Shown here one piece after another: positions 44,363-55,225 of a stretch of DNA of 64,000 nt. The DNA comes from an uncultured Bacteroidota bacterium. GTDB taxonomy: Bacteria > Bacteroidota > Bacteroidia > Flavobacteriales > Flavobacteriaceae. Positions within the stretch are counted from its first letter, which is position 1; every line of letters begins with the position of its first letter. The position numbers were made by a program, and so were the translations under genes. The DNA lies in assembly GCA_902604715.1 (NCBI GenBank), contig CACLAD010000006.1:1-64000 (forward strand), in the 5' to 3' direction. Under the pieces are notes generated by a model that saw only the letters and a list, made by a program, of their open reading frames with translations, was not told the origin of the DNA and searched no databases.

Positions 44363-45830
44363 ATGAGTCAAGAAGTTTCAAATATACAACCAGTAGAGGT
44401 GTGGAAAAACTTTGTTTTATTAAATCAAGTTCCTCGTCCGTCTAAAAAAGAGGAAAGAGTAATTGAATTTCTAATATCCTTTGCAAAAAAAAATAATCTA
44501 GAGTATAAGCAGGATGAAATAGGAAATTTAGTAATTACTAAAGAGGCAACTTTAGATATGACTACTTCTCAAACAGTTGTATTACAATCTCATGTTGACA
44601 TGGTTCATGAAAAAAATAATCAAGTTGAATTTGATTTTTTAAATTCTGGGATTAAGATGTATGTTGATGGAGACTGGGTCAAGGCTAAGGGAACTACTCT
44701 GGGTGCTGATAATGGGTTAGGTGTAGCAGCAATTATGGCTGTTTTAGAAAGCAAAGAAATTTCACATCCAAAAATCGAGGCTTTATTTACTATTGATGAA
44801 GAGACTGGAATGACAGGCGCTCTAAATCTATCTGACTCAATTTTATCTGGTAAAATATTGTTAAATCTTGATACTGAGGAGGATGATGAAATTTGTATAG
44901 GTTGTGCTGGAGGTATTGATATAACTATAAATAGAAGTTATATTTTAAGTGATTTATCTAACGATGAAGTATGTGTGGAAATTTTATTGAACGGATTGAC
45001 AGGTGGTCACTCAGGTGCAGAAATACATAAAGGTTTAGGTAATTCAAATAAAATTTTATTCCAAATACTAAATGAAATAATTAAAGACTTTAAAATTAGC
45101 ATATGTTCAATTAATGGAGGGGGGTCTTAGAAATGCTATTCCTAGGGAAAGCAGTACAGTAATTTCATTTTCAAAACATAATATTAATTTATTTGAGCAA
45201 ATAATTAAAAAAAATTTACAAAAATATAAAACAAAATTTAAGGGCACTGATTCAAATTTAAATCTTGAATTTCAAATATTAAATGATAAAAACAAACAAC
45301 TTAGTTATAAAGAATCTGTTGAATTAATAGATGCAATCAATAATTGTCCAAATGGAGTTTTTGAAATGAGTAAAAGTATAGATGGGCTTGTTGAGACATC
45401 AAATAACTTGGCTAAGATAAAATTAATTGAGGGTAAACTAAAAATTATGTGTTTAACCAGATCCTCATCTGAAGTTTCAAAAGCTAAACTGTCAAAGGTT
45501 ATTTCTAATATTTTTCAAGATATTTCCTGTGATTGTACATTTTCAGGTGGGTACCCTGGATGGGAGCCAAACATAAGTTCTAAAACTTTAAAAGAGGTTA
45601 AGGATTCATACATTAAGTTGTTCTCCTCGGAGCCCAAAGTAAATGTTATTCATGCTGGTTTAGAGTGTGGTATTATCGGCTCTCATTATCCAGATATGGA
45701 TATGATCAGTTTTGGACCTACTATATTAGGGGCGCATTCTCCAGATGAGAAAGCCTCAATATCTTCAACTCAGAAATTTTGGAGCTTTTTTACCGAAGTT
45801 CTTGCAAATATTCCTCAAAAAGTTGATTAA
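44363..45830 (+). pseudogene. pepD: Aminoacyl-histidine dipeptidase (PepD, M20), interrupted by a 1-nt frameshift at a G6 tract (ORFs 44363-45130 and 45114-45830)
   Basis: ORF 1 has VVLQSHVDMVHEKN, TLGADNGLGVAAIMAVLE, IDEETGMTGA and ends SINGGGS*. ORF 2 continues GGLRNAIPRESS... and SGGYPGWEPN, GLECGIIG. Removing one G from ggaggggggtct restores INGGGLRNAIPRE. Confidence 0.85.
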
Positions 45831-46960
45831 TTAGAAATATCAATTAATTCAATAATAAATTCAAGGTCCGAATTCGCAGGGATAGTATTTCCCTGTGCCC
45901 TTGAACCATATCCCATATAAGAGGGGATAAATACGTAAACTTTATCACCAACATTCATCATCATTAAAGCTTCTTTAAAGCCTTCGATTAATTGCATTTG
46001 GTTTGAAAATGGAACTTTTAAAGGATCATACCATCCTTTATTTTCAGAGTCTTCTGAGTATCTGTCATAATTAATCATAATATCTTTTCTGTTGGTCCCA
46101 AATAATACTCCGTTAGAAGCTAGATAACCCTCATAAAAAATAAAAATTTCATCGCCTTCCATTGGTTTTACTCCGTTTCCTCTTTCGATAAAATGAATTT
46201 CAACACCAGAACCTAATTTTTTAGCCTTGCTTCTATAATTTGCATTTTTTTCCTTTTCGATTCTAGCAAGAGAATCCATTTTAGCTATAGCTGCTCTTTT
46301 CTTTTCTTCTTGCACCATAAAAAGCTTTGGTTCCATTTCATTCCAGGTTGTAACTGCATCATATTTTTTTGCTTTTGAACCAACTCTTATTATTTTTACT
46401 TTATTGATAACAACATCTTTAACAGGTCTATCTGCCACAGCGGTTTCAACATTTGAAATTGCATCCTGAACCTCAATTCCTTTAACTACATGACCAAAAA
46501 CAGTATGTCTACCATCTAAATGTGGTGTAGCTACTTCTGTTATAAAAAACTGACTACCGTTGGTCCCGGGTCCAGAATTTGCCATAGAAAGTACACCTGG
46601 TTTGTCATGCTTTAGTGATAAATCAATTTCATCTAAAAACTTATATCCTGGTCCACCCGTTCCATCCCCTAGTGGATCACCACCTTGTATCATGAACTTA
46701 TCTATAACTCTATGAAAAATTATTCCCTCATAGAATTTTATACCTTTAAAATCATTATTGACTTTTGGGTGATTTCCTTCTGCAAGTGCAACAAAATTCG
46801 CAACTGTAACAGGCGTTTTTTCATAAGTTAATTTAATTAGCATTGTACCCATACTCGTTTTAAATTCAGCATAAAGACCATCATCAAGATCTAGATTATT
46901 GTTATTGCATGCAAATATCATTGAGCATGCAAGAAAAAATATTATAAAATTTGTTTTCAT
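45827..46960 (-). CDS. Lipoprotein with fused cyclophilin-type and FKBP-type peptidyl-prolyl isomerase domains
   Basis: [14 protein letters not shown] lipobox; [49 protein letters not shown]-terminal [26 protein letters not shown]...[13 protein letters not shown]. Confidence 0.93.
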   Translation of the reverse strand: MKTNFIIFFLACSMIFACNNNNLDLDDGLYAEFKTSMGTMLIKLTYEKTPVTVANFVALAEGNHPKVNNDFKGIKFYEGIIFHRVIDKFMIQGGDPLGDGTGGPGYKFLDEIDLSLKHDKPGVLSMANSGPGTNGSQFFITEVATPHLDGRHTVFGHVVKGIEVQDAISNVETAVADRPVKDVVINKVKIIRVGSKAKKYDAVTTWNEMEPKLFMVQEEKKRAAIAKMDSLARIEKEKNANYRSKAKKLGSGVEIHFIERGNGVKPMEGDEIFIFYEGYLASNGVLFGTNRKDIMINYDRYSEDSENKGWYDPLKVPFSNQMQLIEGFKEALMMMNVGDKVYVFIPSYMGYGSRAQGNTIPANSDLEFIIELIDISN

Positions 46961-46967
46961 TTCTGTT

Positions 46968-47978
46968 TTAGATTAATAATTCTTTATAGTTTTTTAATGA
47001 ATCTAAGAAGTAATATATCGTGTCATCAAGAGATCTTTTACTTACTGCACCTGCTGCATTTTTATGGCCTCCGCCACCAAAGATTTTTTTAGAAAATTTA
47101 TTAACATCAAATTCACCCCTAGATCTTAATGAAATTCTAATTACATTATCATTAGAATTTTCCATAAAAATAACAGCAAACTTAATATTTTTTATTGATA
47201 GACCATAATTTACGATTCCTTCAGTATCACCTTTCTCATAGTTAAACTTATTAAGTTCTTTCTGAGCTAATGAAATGTAGCACGTATTTAGATTTTCGAC
47301 AATTTTAATTTTGCTTAATGCATAGCTTAATAATTGTACTCTTTCAAACTTATTATTATCATATATGTGGTTATGGATTTCAGAATGAGATATTCCTGTT
47401 TTTAATAAATTAGAAATTACTTGATGAGTCAATTCTGTAGTAGACGGAAATTTAAAGGAACCTGTATCAGTCATGATTCCTGCGTACAACGATCTGGAAA
47501 TATTTTTGTCAATTTTATTGGAATCTCCCATTTTATCTATAAAATGATATATCATCTCACAAGTTGAGCTCATATTTGGTTCTGAGTACATAAAATCAGC
47601 ATAATCAGATGGTTCCTCATGATGATCAATCATTATAATTTGTGCATTTGACTTTTCTACATACTCTTTCATACCGACAATTCTAACTAAATTGTTAAAA
47701 TCTAATGTAAAAATCAATTCAGCATCAATGATTTTTTGAGCATATTTTTCATCTTTATCAAAAATCTTAATAACATTATTTGGATCTATCCATTTAAGAA
47801 ATTCTGGGAATTGATTAGGACTTATAATATCTACAATATGATTAAAATTATCTAAATAGTGTTTTAAAGCCATACTAGAACCAATTGCATCACCATCTGG
47901 ATTTTTGTGTGGTATAATTACAATTTTTCTTTTTTCAGAAAGAAACCTTTTGATTTTATCTATTTCAGATTTATTCAT
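46968..47978 (-). CDS. DHH-family phosphoesterase (NrnA-like)
   Basis: [42 protein letters not shown]. Confidence 0.94.
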   Translation of the reverse strand: MNKSEIDKIKRFLSEKRKIVIIPHKNPDGDAIGSSMALKHYLDNFNHIVDIISPNQFPEFLKWIDPNNVIKIFDKDEKYAQKIIDAELIFTLDFNNLVRIVGMKEYVEKSNAQIIMIDHHEEPSDYADFMYSEPNMSSTCEMIYHFIDKMGDSNKIDKNISRSLYAGIMTDTGSFKFPSTTELTHQVISNLLKTGISHSEIHNHIYDNNKFERVQLLSYALSKIKIVENLNTCYISLAQKELNKFNYEKGDTEGIVNYGLSIKNIKFAVIFMENSNDNVIRISLRSRGEFDVNKFSKKIFGGGGHKNAAGAVSKRSLDDTIYYFLDSLKNYKELLI

Positions 47979-48058
47979 ATTTAGCGAAGATAATCATTAA
48001 AAGTAAAACCTGTTAAATTAATAAAAAGTGTTACTTTTGCAAACTAAATATCAAAACA

Positions 48059-48475
48059 ATGAGCAATATCACTTTTACAATGCTAAAGCCGGATTCTATT
48101 AGAAATGGAAATACTGGTGCTATTTTAGATAAAATAGTTAAATCTGGGTTTAAGATTAAGGCAATGAAGTTCACAAAAATGACTGACGAAAAAGCTAGCA
48201 GTTTCTATTCTGTACACAGTGAACGACCCTTTTTCAAAGATTTAGTTGGTTATATGACTAGTGGACCTATTATTGCTGCTATTTTAGAAAAGGAAAATGC
48301 TGTCAACGATTTCAGAGAATTAATTGGTTCAACAAACCCAGAGGAGGCAAAAAAAGGAACAATAAGAAATATGTTTGCTAAATCAATTAGTGAAAATGCT
48401 ATTCACGGTAGTGACAGTGATGAAAATGCTAAAATTGAATGTGAATTTCATTTTTCTCATGACGAAATCTTTTAA
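48059..48475 (+). CDS. ndk: Nucleoside-diphosphate kinase
   Basis: [42 protein letters not shown]. Upstream TACTTTTG (48032-48039) matches the -7 TAnnTTTG box. Confidence 0.96.
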   Translation: MSNITFTMLKPDSIRNGNTGAILDKIVKSGFKIKAMKFTKMTDEKASSFYSVHSERPFFKDLVGYMTSGPIIAAILEKENAVNDFRELIGSTNPEEAKKGTIRNMFAKSISENAIHGSDSDENAKIECEFHFSHDEIF

Positions 48476-48753
48476 TTAAGAACAATTTTTTGAACAATTT
48501 TTTTTTTAAATCTTTCGTTAATTAATTTCATTAGTTTTTCTTTTCCATAGCTAAGTTCCTCTTTAAGGGCCGGAGAGCTAAGCTTAATGTAAAGAGTCTT
48601 GTTTTTTAAGCTAACGTCTGTCGTGTAATTACTAACACCGTTTTTCATTAATTCATGCCAAGCTCTCTTAACCTCAAGGTCTAGTAGACCCTTTTCTAGA
48701 TTATTTTTTTTTAGAAATATATCAAGTAGATTTTTTATTTCGTTATTATTCAT
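48472..48753 (-). CDS. DUF721 (DciA-like) domain protein
   Basis: 93 aa: [55 protein letters not shown]. Confidence 0.85.
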   Translation of the reverse strand: MNNNEIKNLLDIFLKKNNLEKGLLDLEVKRAWHELMKNGVSNYTTDVSLKNKTLYIKLSSPALKEELSYGKEKLMKLINERFKKKIVQKIVLN

Positions 48754-49171
48754 CTAGAAAATTATTTGGTAAGAATCTTTTGTATTCGTAAACATACCCA
48801 TCCATATTTTTTAATATCATTTTAGTTGAATCAAGTTTTATAACTGACTCAACAAAATTTTTTCCTTTGCCGTAAACTAAATATATCTCATTTTTTTTCA
48901 TCTCAATTTCAAAATTGATTTCATGCATGTTGATTTCAAAGCTGCCATCAATTTTTGGCTTAACTTTTTTTCTAAAGCCTTTATTTTTTTCGTCTATAAT
49001 AAAGTAATCTAATGTGCCGCTAAATGGATAATTCTTAATCTCCTTTCCCTCAATCATAACAGAGTTAATCTCCCAATATCCGTTTATATATTGCAGATTT
49101 TTTATCTCATTACACGAGTAAAAAATTAATCCAAAAAGGGTAATTATTACAAAATTGATTTTCTTCATCAA
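48746..49171 (-). CDS. Small lipoprotein, lipocalin-like
   Basis: IITLFGLIFYSCNEI lipobox; GYWEINSVMIEGKEI beta-barrel-like pattern. Confidence 0.6.
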   Translation of the reverse strand: MMKKINFVIITLFGLIFYSCNEIKNLQYINGYWEINSVMIEGKEIKNYPFSGTLDYFIIDEKNKGFRKKVKPKIDGSFEINMHEINFEIEMKKNEIYLVYGKGKNFVESVIKLDSTKMILKNMDGYVYEYKRFLPNNFLDE

Positions 49172-50256
49172 ATTTCAAATATTTTGTAGGATTTATTTGC
49201 TTTCATAATAATATTTTCAGACCTAATTTTGTTAGTATCAGAAATAAAAATTTGATTGAACTTTTCTTCATTTACCAGATTTATGATTTGTTTAACCCTG
49301 TTATCATCTAGCTTATCAAAAATATCATCTAATAATAGTATTGGATTTGAATTAAGTTTGGATAAGTAGTCAAACTGAGCAAGTTTTAGCGCTATCAAAA
49401 ATGTTTTTTGCTGACCTTGACTACCAAATTTTTTAACAGAAAAGCTATTTATTATGAATGTTAGATCATCTTTATGAATACCCTTTGTTGTGAACTGAAA
49501 CCTTAAATCTTTTTCAATATTTTTTTTCAGTAATTTATATAGACTTTGGTTTTTAGAAATATCAGTCTTGTGAATAATTTCCACATTCTCTTTATCATCG
49601 CTGAGTTGTTTGTATCTTATTTTAAAAATTGGAATGAAATCAGAGAGAAACTCCTTTCTTTTTTCAAAAATCCTTTGAGCATTTAAAGATAAATGATTAT
49701 CATATATATCAATGGTTTTCTTAATCTTTTCAGAATCCCTGTAAAACATCTTCAATAATGCATTTCTTTGCTTTAAAGTTTTATTATAATTAATCAATGA
49801 ATTCAAATACTCTTTGTTAGTCTGACAAATTATTCCATCAATAAATTTTCTTCTTGTTTCACTTCCTTCAATAATTAAATTTCTATCATCTGGAGAAATA
49901 ATAACAAGTGGAATAGCGCCAATGTGATCACTAAACTTTTTGTAAAGCTTGTTATTTCTTTTTATTATTTTTTTCTCTCCCTTTTTTAAGGAAATTAAAA
50001 TTTTTTCTTTCTTATTATTAATCTGATAGGTCCCAGAAATAAAAAAAAATGTTTCACCATGTTTTATATTTTGAGAGGGGATAGGATTAAAATAGCTTTT
50101 TGTATATGATAGATGATAAATTGAATCTAAAATATTTGTTTTTCCAACTCCATTTAAACCCACAAAACAAACAATTTTTGTATCAAATTTAAACTTGATA
50201 TTTTCAAAATTTTTATAGTTTGTTAAGGATAACTCTTCTAGAAACATAAAGGGCAA
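49168..50256 (-). CDS. recF: DNA replication/repair protein RecF
   Basis: LSLTNYKNFENIKFKF, FVGLNGVGKTNILDSIYHLS, FGSQGQQKTFLIALKLAQ, LLLDDIFDKLDDNR. Confidence 0.96.
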   Translation of the reverse strand: MPFMFLEELSLTNYKNFENIKFKFDTKIVCFVGLNGVGKTNILDSIYHLSYTKSYFNPIPSQNIKHGETFFFISGTYQINNKKEKILISLKKGEKKIIKRNNKLYKKFSDHIGAIPLVIISPDDRNLIIEGSETRRKFIDGIICQTNKEYLNSLINYNKTLKQRNALLKMFYRDSEKIKKTIDIYDNHLSLNAQRIFEKRKEFLSDFIPIFKIRYKQLSDDKENVEIIHKTDISKNQSLYKLLKKNIEKDLRFQFTTKGIHKDDLTFIINSFSVKKFGSQGQQKTFLIALKLAQFDYLSKLNSNPILLLDDIFDKLDDNRVKQIINLVNEEKFNQIFISDTNKIRSENIIMKANKSYKIFEI

Positions 50257-50362
50257 CTAATATATGAGAAAACAAACGGTGTTCCACTTAATTCAAAAAT
50301 AACAAATAAATTATCCATTTTTTAATAATAAAAATTTTATTTTTACGCCCTAAATTATCACT

Positions 50363-51124
50363 ATGGCTACTTATAAGAAGAGGGGTTTTAAAAATAAAGC
50401 GTCATCAAGCAAGGCTGAGGCATTAGAAAAAAAGTCAACAACTGCTAATGTTTTTAATACTCTAGATGAAGGCTCATCTCAAACCCAACAATGGGTAGAA
50501 AGGAATCAGAATAAAATTCTTGGCCTCGTTGCTGTAATATCAATTGTTGTCATTGGTGTTTTTGCTTATTCAAAACTTATAAAAGAACCAAAAGAAAGTA
50601 ATGCTTTTAATAAAATATATTTTGCCCAAAAGAAGTTTGATGAGGCTGTGTTAATTAACAATGATTCAATTTATAATATTGCATTAAATGGTGATGATTT
50701 AAATATGGGTATGCTACAGATAATTGATGAATTTGGAGGAACTGATGCAGCAAACCTAGCTCAATATTACTCCGGAATCATGTATTTAAAGATGAATGAT
50801 TACCCAAATTCCATTAAGTATCTTTCAAATTTTAGCTCTGATGATATTCTTTTAAGCTCTTTAGCAACTGGTTCAATTGGCGATGCATTTGCTGAATTAA
50901 ATCAATTTGATGATGCGTTGGACTATTATGTAAAAGCATCAAAAAGTAACAATAATTATTCATCACCCATGTATTTATTTAAAGCTGGAAGTGTTGCAAT
51001 GAGATTAAATAAATTTAAGAGAGCAGAAGAATATTTCTCCATTATAAAGCAAGATTATCCAAATAGTACTGAAGCTAAAAACATCGATGCTTATATTTCT
51101 AAATCAGTCGCATCCAATCAATAA
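50363..51124 (+). CDS. Membrane-anchored tetratricopeptide repeat protein
   Basis: One TM segment (KILGLVAVISIVVIGVFAYSKL) followed by TPR-like repeats. Confidence 0.88.
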   Translation: MATYKKRGFKNKASSSKAEALEKKSTTANVFNTLDEGSSQTQQWVERNQNKILGLVAVISIVVIGVFAYSKLIKEPKESNAFNKIYFAQKKFDEAVLINNDSIYNIALNGDDLNMGMLQIIDEFGGTDAANLAQYYSGIMYLKMNDYPNSIKYLSNFSSDDILLSSLATGSIGDAFAELNQFDDALDYYVKASKSNNNYSSPMYLFKAGSVAMRLNKFKRAEEYFSIIKQDYPNSTEAKNIDAYISKSVASNQ

Positions 51125-51601
51125 ATGAATTCCAAAGAACAAGACTTTATAAAATTTGATATAAAAAATTACCCAAATTTGGAAAATTTTAAATTTGGTA
51201 TAGTTGTTTCTGAATGGAATATTGATATTACTACAAATTTACTTAAAGGTGCTGAGGATAAATTAATTGAATTAGGGGTTAACAGTAAAAATATCATTAT
51301 TTCATGGGTTCCAGGTAGTTTTGAACTCGTTTATGGGTCCAAAGAGTTGTCAAAAAAAAATCTTGATGCAGTTATTGCCATAGGATGTGTTATAAAGGGG
51401 GAAACTGACCACTACGATTTTATATGTAGCTCTGTTTCAAACGGTCTTATGCAACTAAATATTTCAGATTCAACCCCAGTAATTTTCTGTGTTTTAACTG
51501 ATCATAAAAAATCACAATCCATTGCTAGATCTGGAGGTGAACATGGGAACAAAGGAGCTGAAGCAGCTATTGCAGCAATAAAAATGGCATCCTTGAAGTA
51601 A
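51125..51601 (+). CDS. ribH: 6,7-dimethyl-8-ribityllumazine synthase
   Basis: FGIVVSEWNIDITTNLLKGAEDKL, WVPGSFELVYGSK, AIGCVIKGETDHYDFIC. Confidence 0.97.
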   Translation: MNSKEQDFIKFDIKNYPNLENFKFGIVVSEWNIDITTNLLKGAEDKLIELGVNSKNIIISWVPGSFELVYGSKELSKKNLDAVIAIGCVIKGETDHYDFICSSVSNGLMQLNISDSTPVIFCVLTDHKKSQSIARSGGEHGNKGAEAAIAAIKMASLK

Positions 51602-51641
51602 GATATTTTACTATATTTAGTTAAATTCATAATTTTATAAA

Positions 51642-51917
51642 GTGGGTCTTTTTAAATTGAAAAAAAATAAACGTTATAGTTATTCAGGAAGATTGCCCGA
51701 AGAAACCACATATGTTGGTAAACATTCTACTCCAAAGAAAATTAAATCAAAATTTGATGGATTTAGGACAACAGTTGGTGATGATAATAGCTTTAGCAAA
51801 AAATTTAGGAATGCTGTTGAGGATTATAAGAGAGGGTCAGAAAAGTCGGTAAGAACTCGGCTTATAATTATCACTTTAATTTTACTCTCATTAATAATGG
51901 TGTTTTTTTTGATTTAA
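51642..51917 (+). CDS. Small single-TM basic protein of unknown function
   Basis: GTG start; basic N-terminus and a C-terminal TM helix (LIIITLILLSLIMVFFLI). Confidence 0.7.
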   Translation: MGLFKLKKNKRYSYSGRLPEETTYVGKHSTPKKIKSKFDGFRTTVGDDNSFSKKFRNAVEDYKRGSEKSVRTRLIIITLILLSLIMVFFLI

Positions 51918-51929
51918 TATTATTAGTGA

Positions 51930-53726
51930 ATGAAAGATATGATAAATATTCTCCCTGAAAATGTTGCTAATCAGATTGCAGCTGGTGAGGTTGTTCAAAG
52001 ACCAGCCTCAATAGTAAAAGAATTACTTGAAAACTCTATTGACGCTAAGGCAACCGAAATAAAAGTTCTTGTTAAAGACGCTGGAAAAACAATCATTCAA
52101 ATTATTGATAATGGGATAGGCATGTCCAAAAGAGATGCCTCAATATGTTTTGATAGACATGCAACTTCAAAAATTTCAAATGCGAAGGATTTATTTAATA
52201 TCAGAACAAAAGGATTTAGAGGGGAGGCATTAGCTAGTATCGCAGCGATTTCTCATGTTAATTTAATTTCTAAACGGCATGGAATTGAGTTAGCAACAGA
52301 AATTGCAGTAAATGGAAGTGAGGTTAAAAGCATCAAGTCAACGGTGAGTGAAGCGGGCACTAAAATTTCGGTAAAGAATATTTTTTTTAATATACCAGCC
52401 AGAAGAAATTTTCTTAAATCTAATAATGTTGAATTTAGACACGTCATAAACGAGTTTATCAGAGTATCTTTAGCCCACCCTGAAATAAAATTCATTTTTT
52501 ATAATGATGACGAAGAAATATACAGTTTACCTATTTCAAATTTCAAAAAAAGAATTATTAATCTATTTGGCTCAAAAACCTCAGAAAAATTAGTTCCAGT
52601 GTCTGAAAATACTGAAATATTAAAAATTGATGGATTTATATTTAAACCCAAATATTCAAAAAAAACCAGAGGTGAACAGTTTTTCTTTGTCAACAATAGA
52701 TTTGTTAAAAGTGCATATTTAAATCATGCAATTAATTCCGCATTCGAGGGATTAATTGATTCAAAATATAATCCCTCTTATTTTTTAAATTTAGAAGTTG
52801 ACCCAAGTTCAATTGATATAAATATTCATCCAACTAAAACTGAAATCAAATTTGAAGATGAGCATTCAATTTATGCGATTTTAAGAGCCTCAGTAAAGCA
52901 TAGTCTCGGTCAATATAGTATTACTCCAGTATTGGATTTTGATAGGGATAAATCATTAGATATTCCATATGATTTTGAAAAGAAAAGTAAATCTACGACT
53001 GTGGGAATTGATATTAATACTAATTATAATCCTTTTGAAAAAAATGAAGTGACAGAAAAATTTATCTCAATTGATTCCTTTAATAAAAAAATGGAATCTT
53101 TAGAGTTTTCATCTGAAACTAATGAAATGAAGGAATTTAATTTTGATGATTTGAGCTCAATTTCAAATTCAAATAATTCTATTCAGATTAATAAAAAATT
53201 TATTGTTAATAATATTAAAACAGGCCTTATAATTATCAATCAAGAAAGAGCTCATCAAAGAATTTTATATGAGAAATTTTTAAAGTCAGTAACTCTAAGT
53301 AAAATTAATTCCCAAAAACTACTTCATCCACATGAAATTGAGTTTTCAAAACCTGATATTAAAATTTTAAACTCTAGAAAAGATATTCTTAATCAGTTTG
53401 GCTTAGACTTTGATTTAGGTGATGATAAAATAATTATTAATGCAATTCCGTCATTTATAGATTCTGCAAATATGAGTCAATCTTTTAACGAACTTATACA
53501 TAATATTAAGAATGATGTTCCAGATGAAAGTTTTAGTGAATCTGATTTTATTTCTAAGATTATTTCAAAGTCTTTGTCTATAAAAAACGGTAAATCTTTA
53601 AAAGTAAAAGAACAGCAATATATTATTAATTCGCTTTTTGCTTGTAAAGAGACTATGATATGTCCATTTAATAATAGGACTTTTGTCAAAATAGATTTTT
53701 CCGAAATTGAAAATATGTTCAAGTAA
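51930..53726 (+). CDS. mutL: DNA mismatch repair protein MutL
   Basis: INILPENVANQIAAGEVVQRPASIVKELLENSIDA, DNGIGM, TKGFRGEALASIAAISH. Confidence 0.97.
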   Translation: MKDMINILPENVANQIAAGEVVQRPASIVKELLENSIDAKATEIKVLVKDAGKTIIQIIDNGIGMSKRDASICFDRHATSKISNAKDLFNIRTKGFRGEALASIAAISHVNLISKRHGIELATEIAVNGSEVKSIKSTVSEAGTKISVKNIFFNIPARRNFLKSNNVEFRHVINEFIRVSLAHPEIKFIFYNDDEEIYSLPISNFKKRIINLFGSKTSEKLVPVSENTEILKIDGFIFKPKYSKKTRGEQFFFVNNRFVKSAYLNHAINSAFEGLIDSKYNPSYFLNLEVDPSSIDINIHPTKTEIKFEDEHSIYAILRASVKHSLGQYSITPVLDFDRDKSLDIPYDFEKKSKSTTVGIDINTNYNPFEKNEVTEKFISIDSFNKKMESLEFSSETNEMKEFNFDDLSSISNSNNSIQINKKFIVNNIKTGLIIINQERAHQRILYEKFLKSVTLSKINSQKLLHPHEIEFSKPDIKILNSRKDILNQFGLDFDLGDDKIIINAIPSFIDSANMSQSFNELIHNIKNDVPDESFSESDFISKIISKSLSIKNGKSLKVKEQQYIINSLFACKETMICPFNNRTFVKIDFSEIENMFK

Positions 53727-54479
53727 ATGAATAGAATTTCACCAACAGTTAAACAACTTTTAATAATCAACATTATCTTTTATTTTGGTTCAAGTTTTTC
53801 ATTGAATACAGAATTTATTTATTCATTATTCAGCTTACATTTTCCTGAAAATCCTGAATTTAAGTTTTGGCAGCTACTGACACACATGTTTATGCATGGA
53901 GGTATTTTACACTTAGCTTTCAATATGTTTGCATTATGGATGTTTGGATCCGCAATTGAGTCAATTTTCGGAACCAGAAGATTTTTATTTTTTTATTTGA
54001 CATGTGGTTTAGGTGCTGCTGTTGCTCAAATAAGTTTTCTTTATTACTCATTCTATTCTAATCTTGATTTATTGCTTAGTTCAGGGTATGAGCAACAAAC
54101 TGTTTTAAATCTTTTGATGGAAGGAAAGTACAATACAGGTTGGGCAAATATATTGGGACAAGAAGGTCTCATGAGTTTTAATACTTCATTTTTATCTACT
54201 ATGGTGGGTGCATCTGGGGCAATAATGGGTGTTCTTGTAGCTTTCGGAATGTTTTTCCCAGAAAGCAAGCTGATGCTAATTTTCTTTCCAGTCCCTGTTA
54301 AAGCTAAATATTTTATACCTGGTATAATACTTTTAGATTTATTTTCAGCAATTACTGGTCAGGCTATTTTTAGTCCAAGTAATACTGCTTTCATAGCTCA
54401 CTTAGGAGGAGCATTTACGGGATTTTTAATCATGTACTATTGGAAAAAGAATCAGTTTAACCGAAACAGATGGTTTTGA
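53727..54479 (+). CDS. Rhomboid family intramembrane serine protease
   Basis: HMFMHGGILHLAFNMFALWMFG, GASGAIMGV, FIAHLGGAFTG. Confidence 0.95.
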   Translation: MNRISPTVKQLLIINIIFYFGSSFSLNTEFIYSLFSLHFPENPEFKFWQLLTHMFMHGGILHLAFNMFALWMFGSAIESIFGTRRFLFFYLTCGLGAAVAQISFLYYSFYSNLDLLLSSGYEQQTVLNLLMEGKYNTGWANILGQEGLMSFNTSFLSTMVGASGAIMGVLVAFGMFFPESKLMLIFFPVPVKAKYFIPGIILLDLFSAITGQAIFSPSNTAFIAHLGGAFTGFLIMYYWKKNQFNRNRWF

Positions 54480-55225
54480 TGAATTTTTTAGATAAGTTTA
54501 ATGTTGATTTAAGCAAACTTGATTTCTTTCAAAAAATAATTGGAGTTAACATACTTGTTTTTATTACATACAGGTTAACATTCTTGTTTAGTTTTCAGAA
54601 TGATTTTATTTCCTATTTTTCTTTAGAAACTGATTTTTTGTCAAAACCATGGTCAATTTTAACTTATGCTTTCATTCACGAGGGGCTTTTTGAGTTGATT
54701 TTTATGATAATTTTGTTGATATTTTCAACTAATTCAATCGCCAATTTATTAGGAAATAAAATCACAATTAATTTATTTTTTTTAGGTATAATTTTTGGAG
54801 GTGTTACCTATTTATTTTCAGGGTCACAGGGCTCATTAATAGGTGCTTCAGCTGGAGTTTCTTCACTACTATTTTTTCTACTTTTATTATCTCCAAATTT
54901 AGGAGTTAGAATATTTAGATTTACAATAGAATTTAAATATATTATGGCTTTTATATTATTTACTGATTTTTTAAAATTAATATCTCCAGGCCAATTTGGT
55001 GTTTATTCACATATTGGTGGATATCTTGTTGGTACTTGTTATTATTATTCTTTGTATGGTTTTCCAAAAAATATAAAATTTAAAAATCAAAAAATAAGAA
55101 AAAAGAATTTTAAAAATAAGCAGAATAAAATTGATATGATTTTAGATAAGATTAGTAAAAGTGGATATGACAGCTTGAGTCAAGAAGAAAAGGAATATCT
55201 ATTCAAACAAGGGAGGAATAGATGA
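54470..55225 (+). CDS. Second, divergent rhomboid-family protein
   Basis: GASAGVSSLLFFLLLLSPNLGVRIF and YSHIGGYLVG; HxxxN motif not conserved (FELIFM). Confidence 0.85.
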   Translation: MVLMNFLDKFNVDLSKLDFFQKIIGVNILVFITYRLTFLFSFQNDFISYFSLETDFLSKPWSILTYAFIHEGLFELIFMIILLIFSTNSIANLLGNKITINLFFLGIIFGGVTYLFSGSQGSLIGASAGVSSLLFFLLLLSPNLGVRIFRFTIEFKYIMAFILFTDFLKLISPGQFGVYSHIGGYLVGTCYYYSLYGFPKNIKFKNQKIRKKNFKNKQNKIDMILDKISKSGYDSLSQEEKEYLFKQGRNR

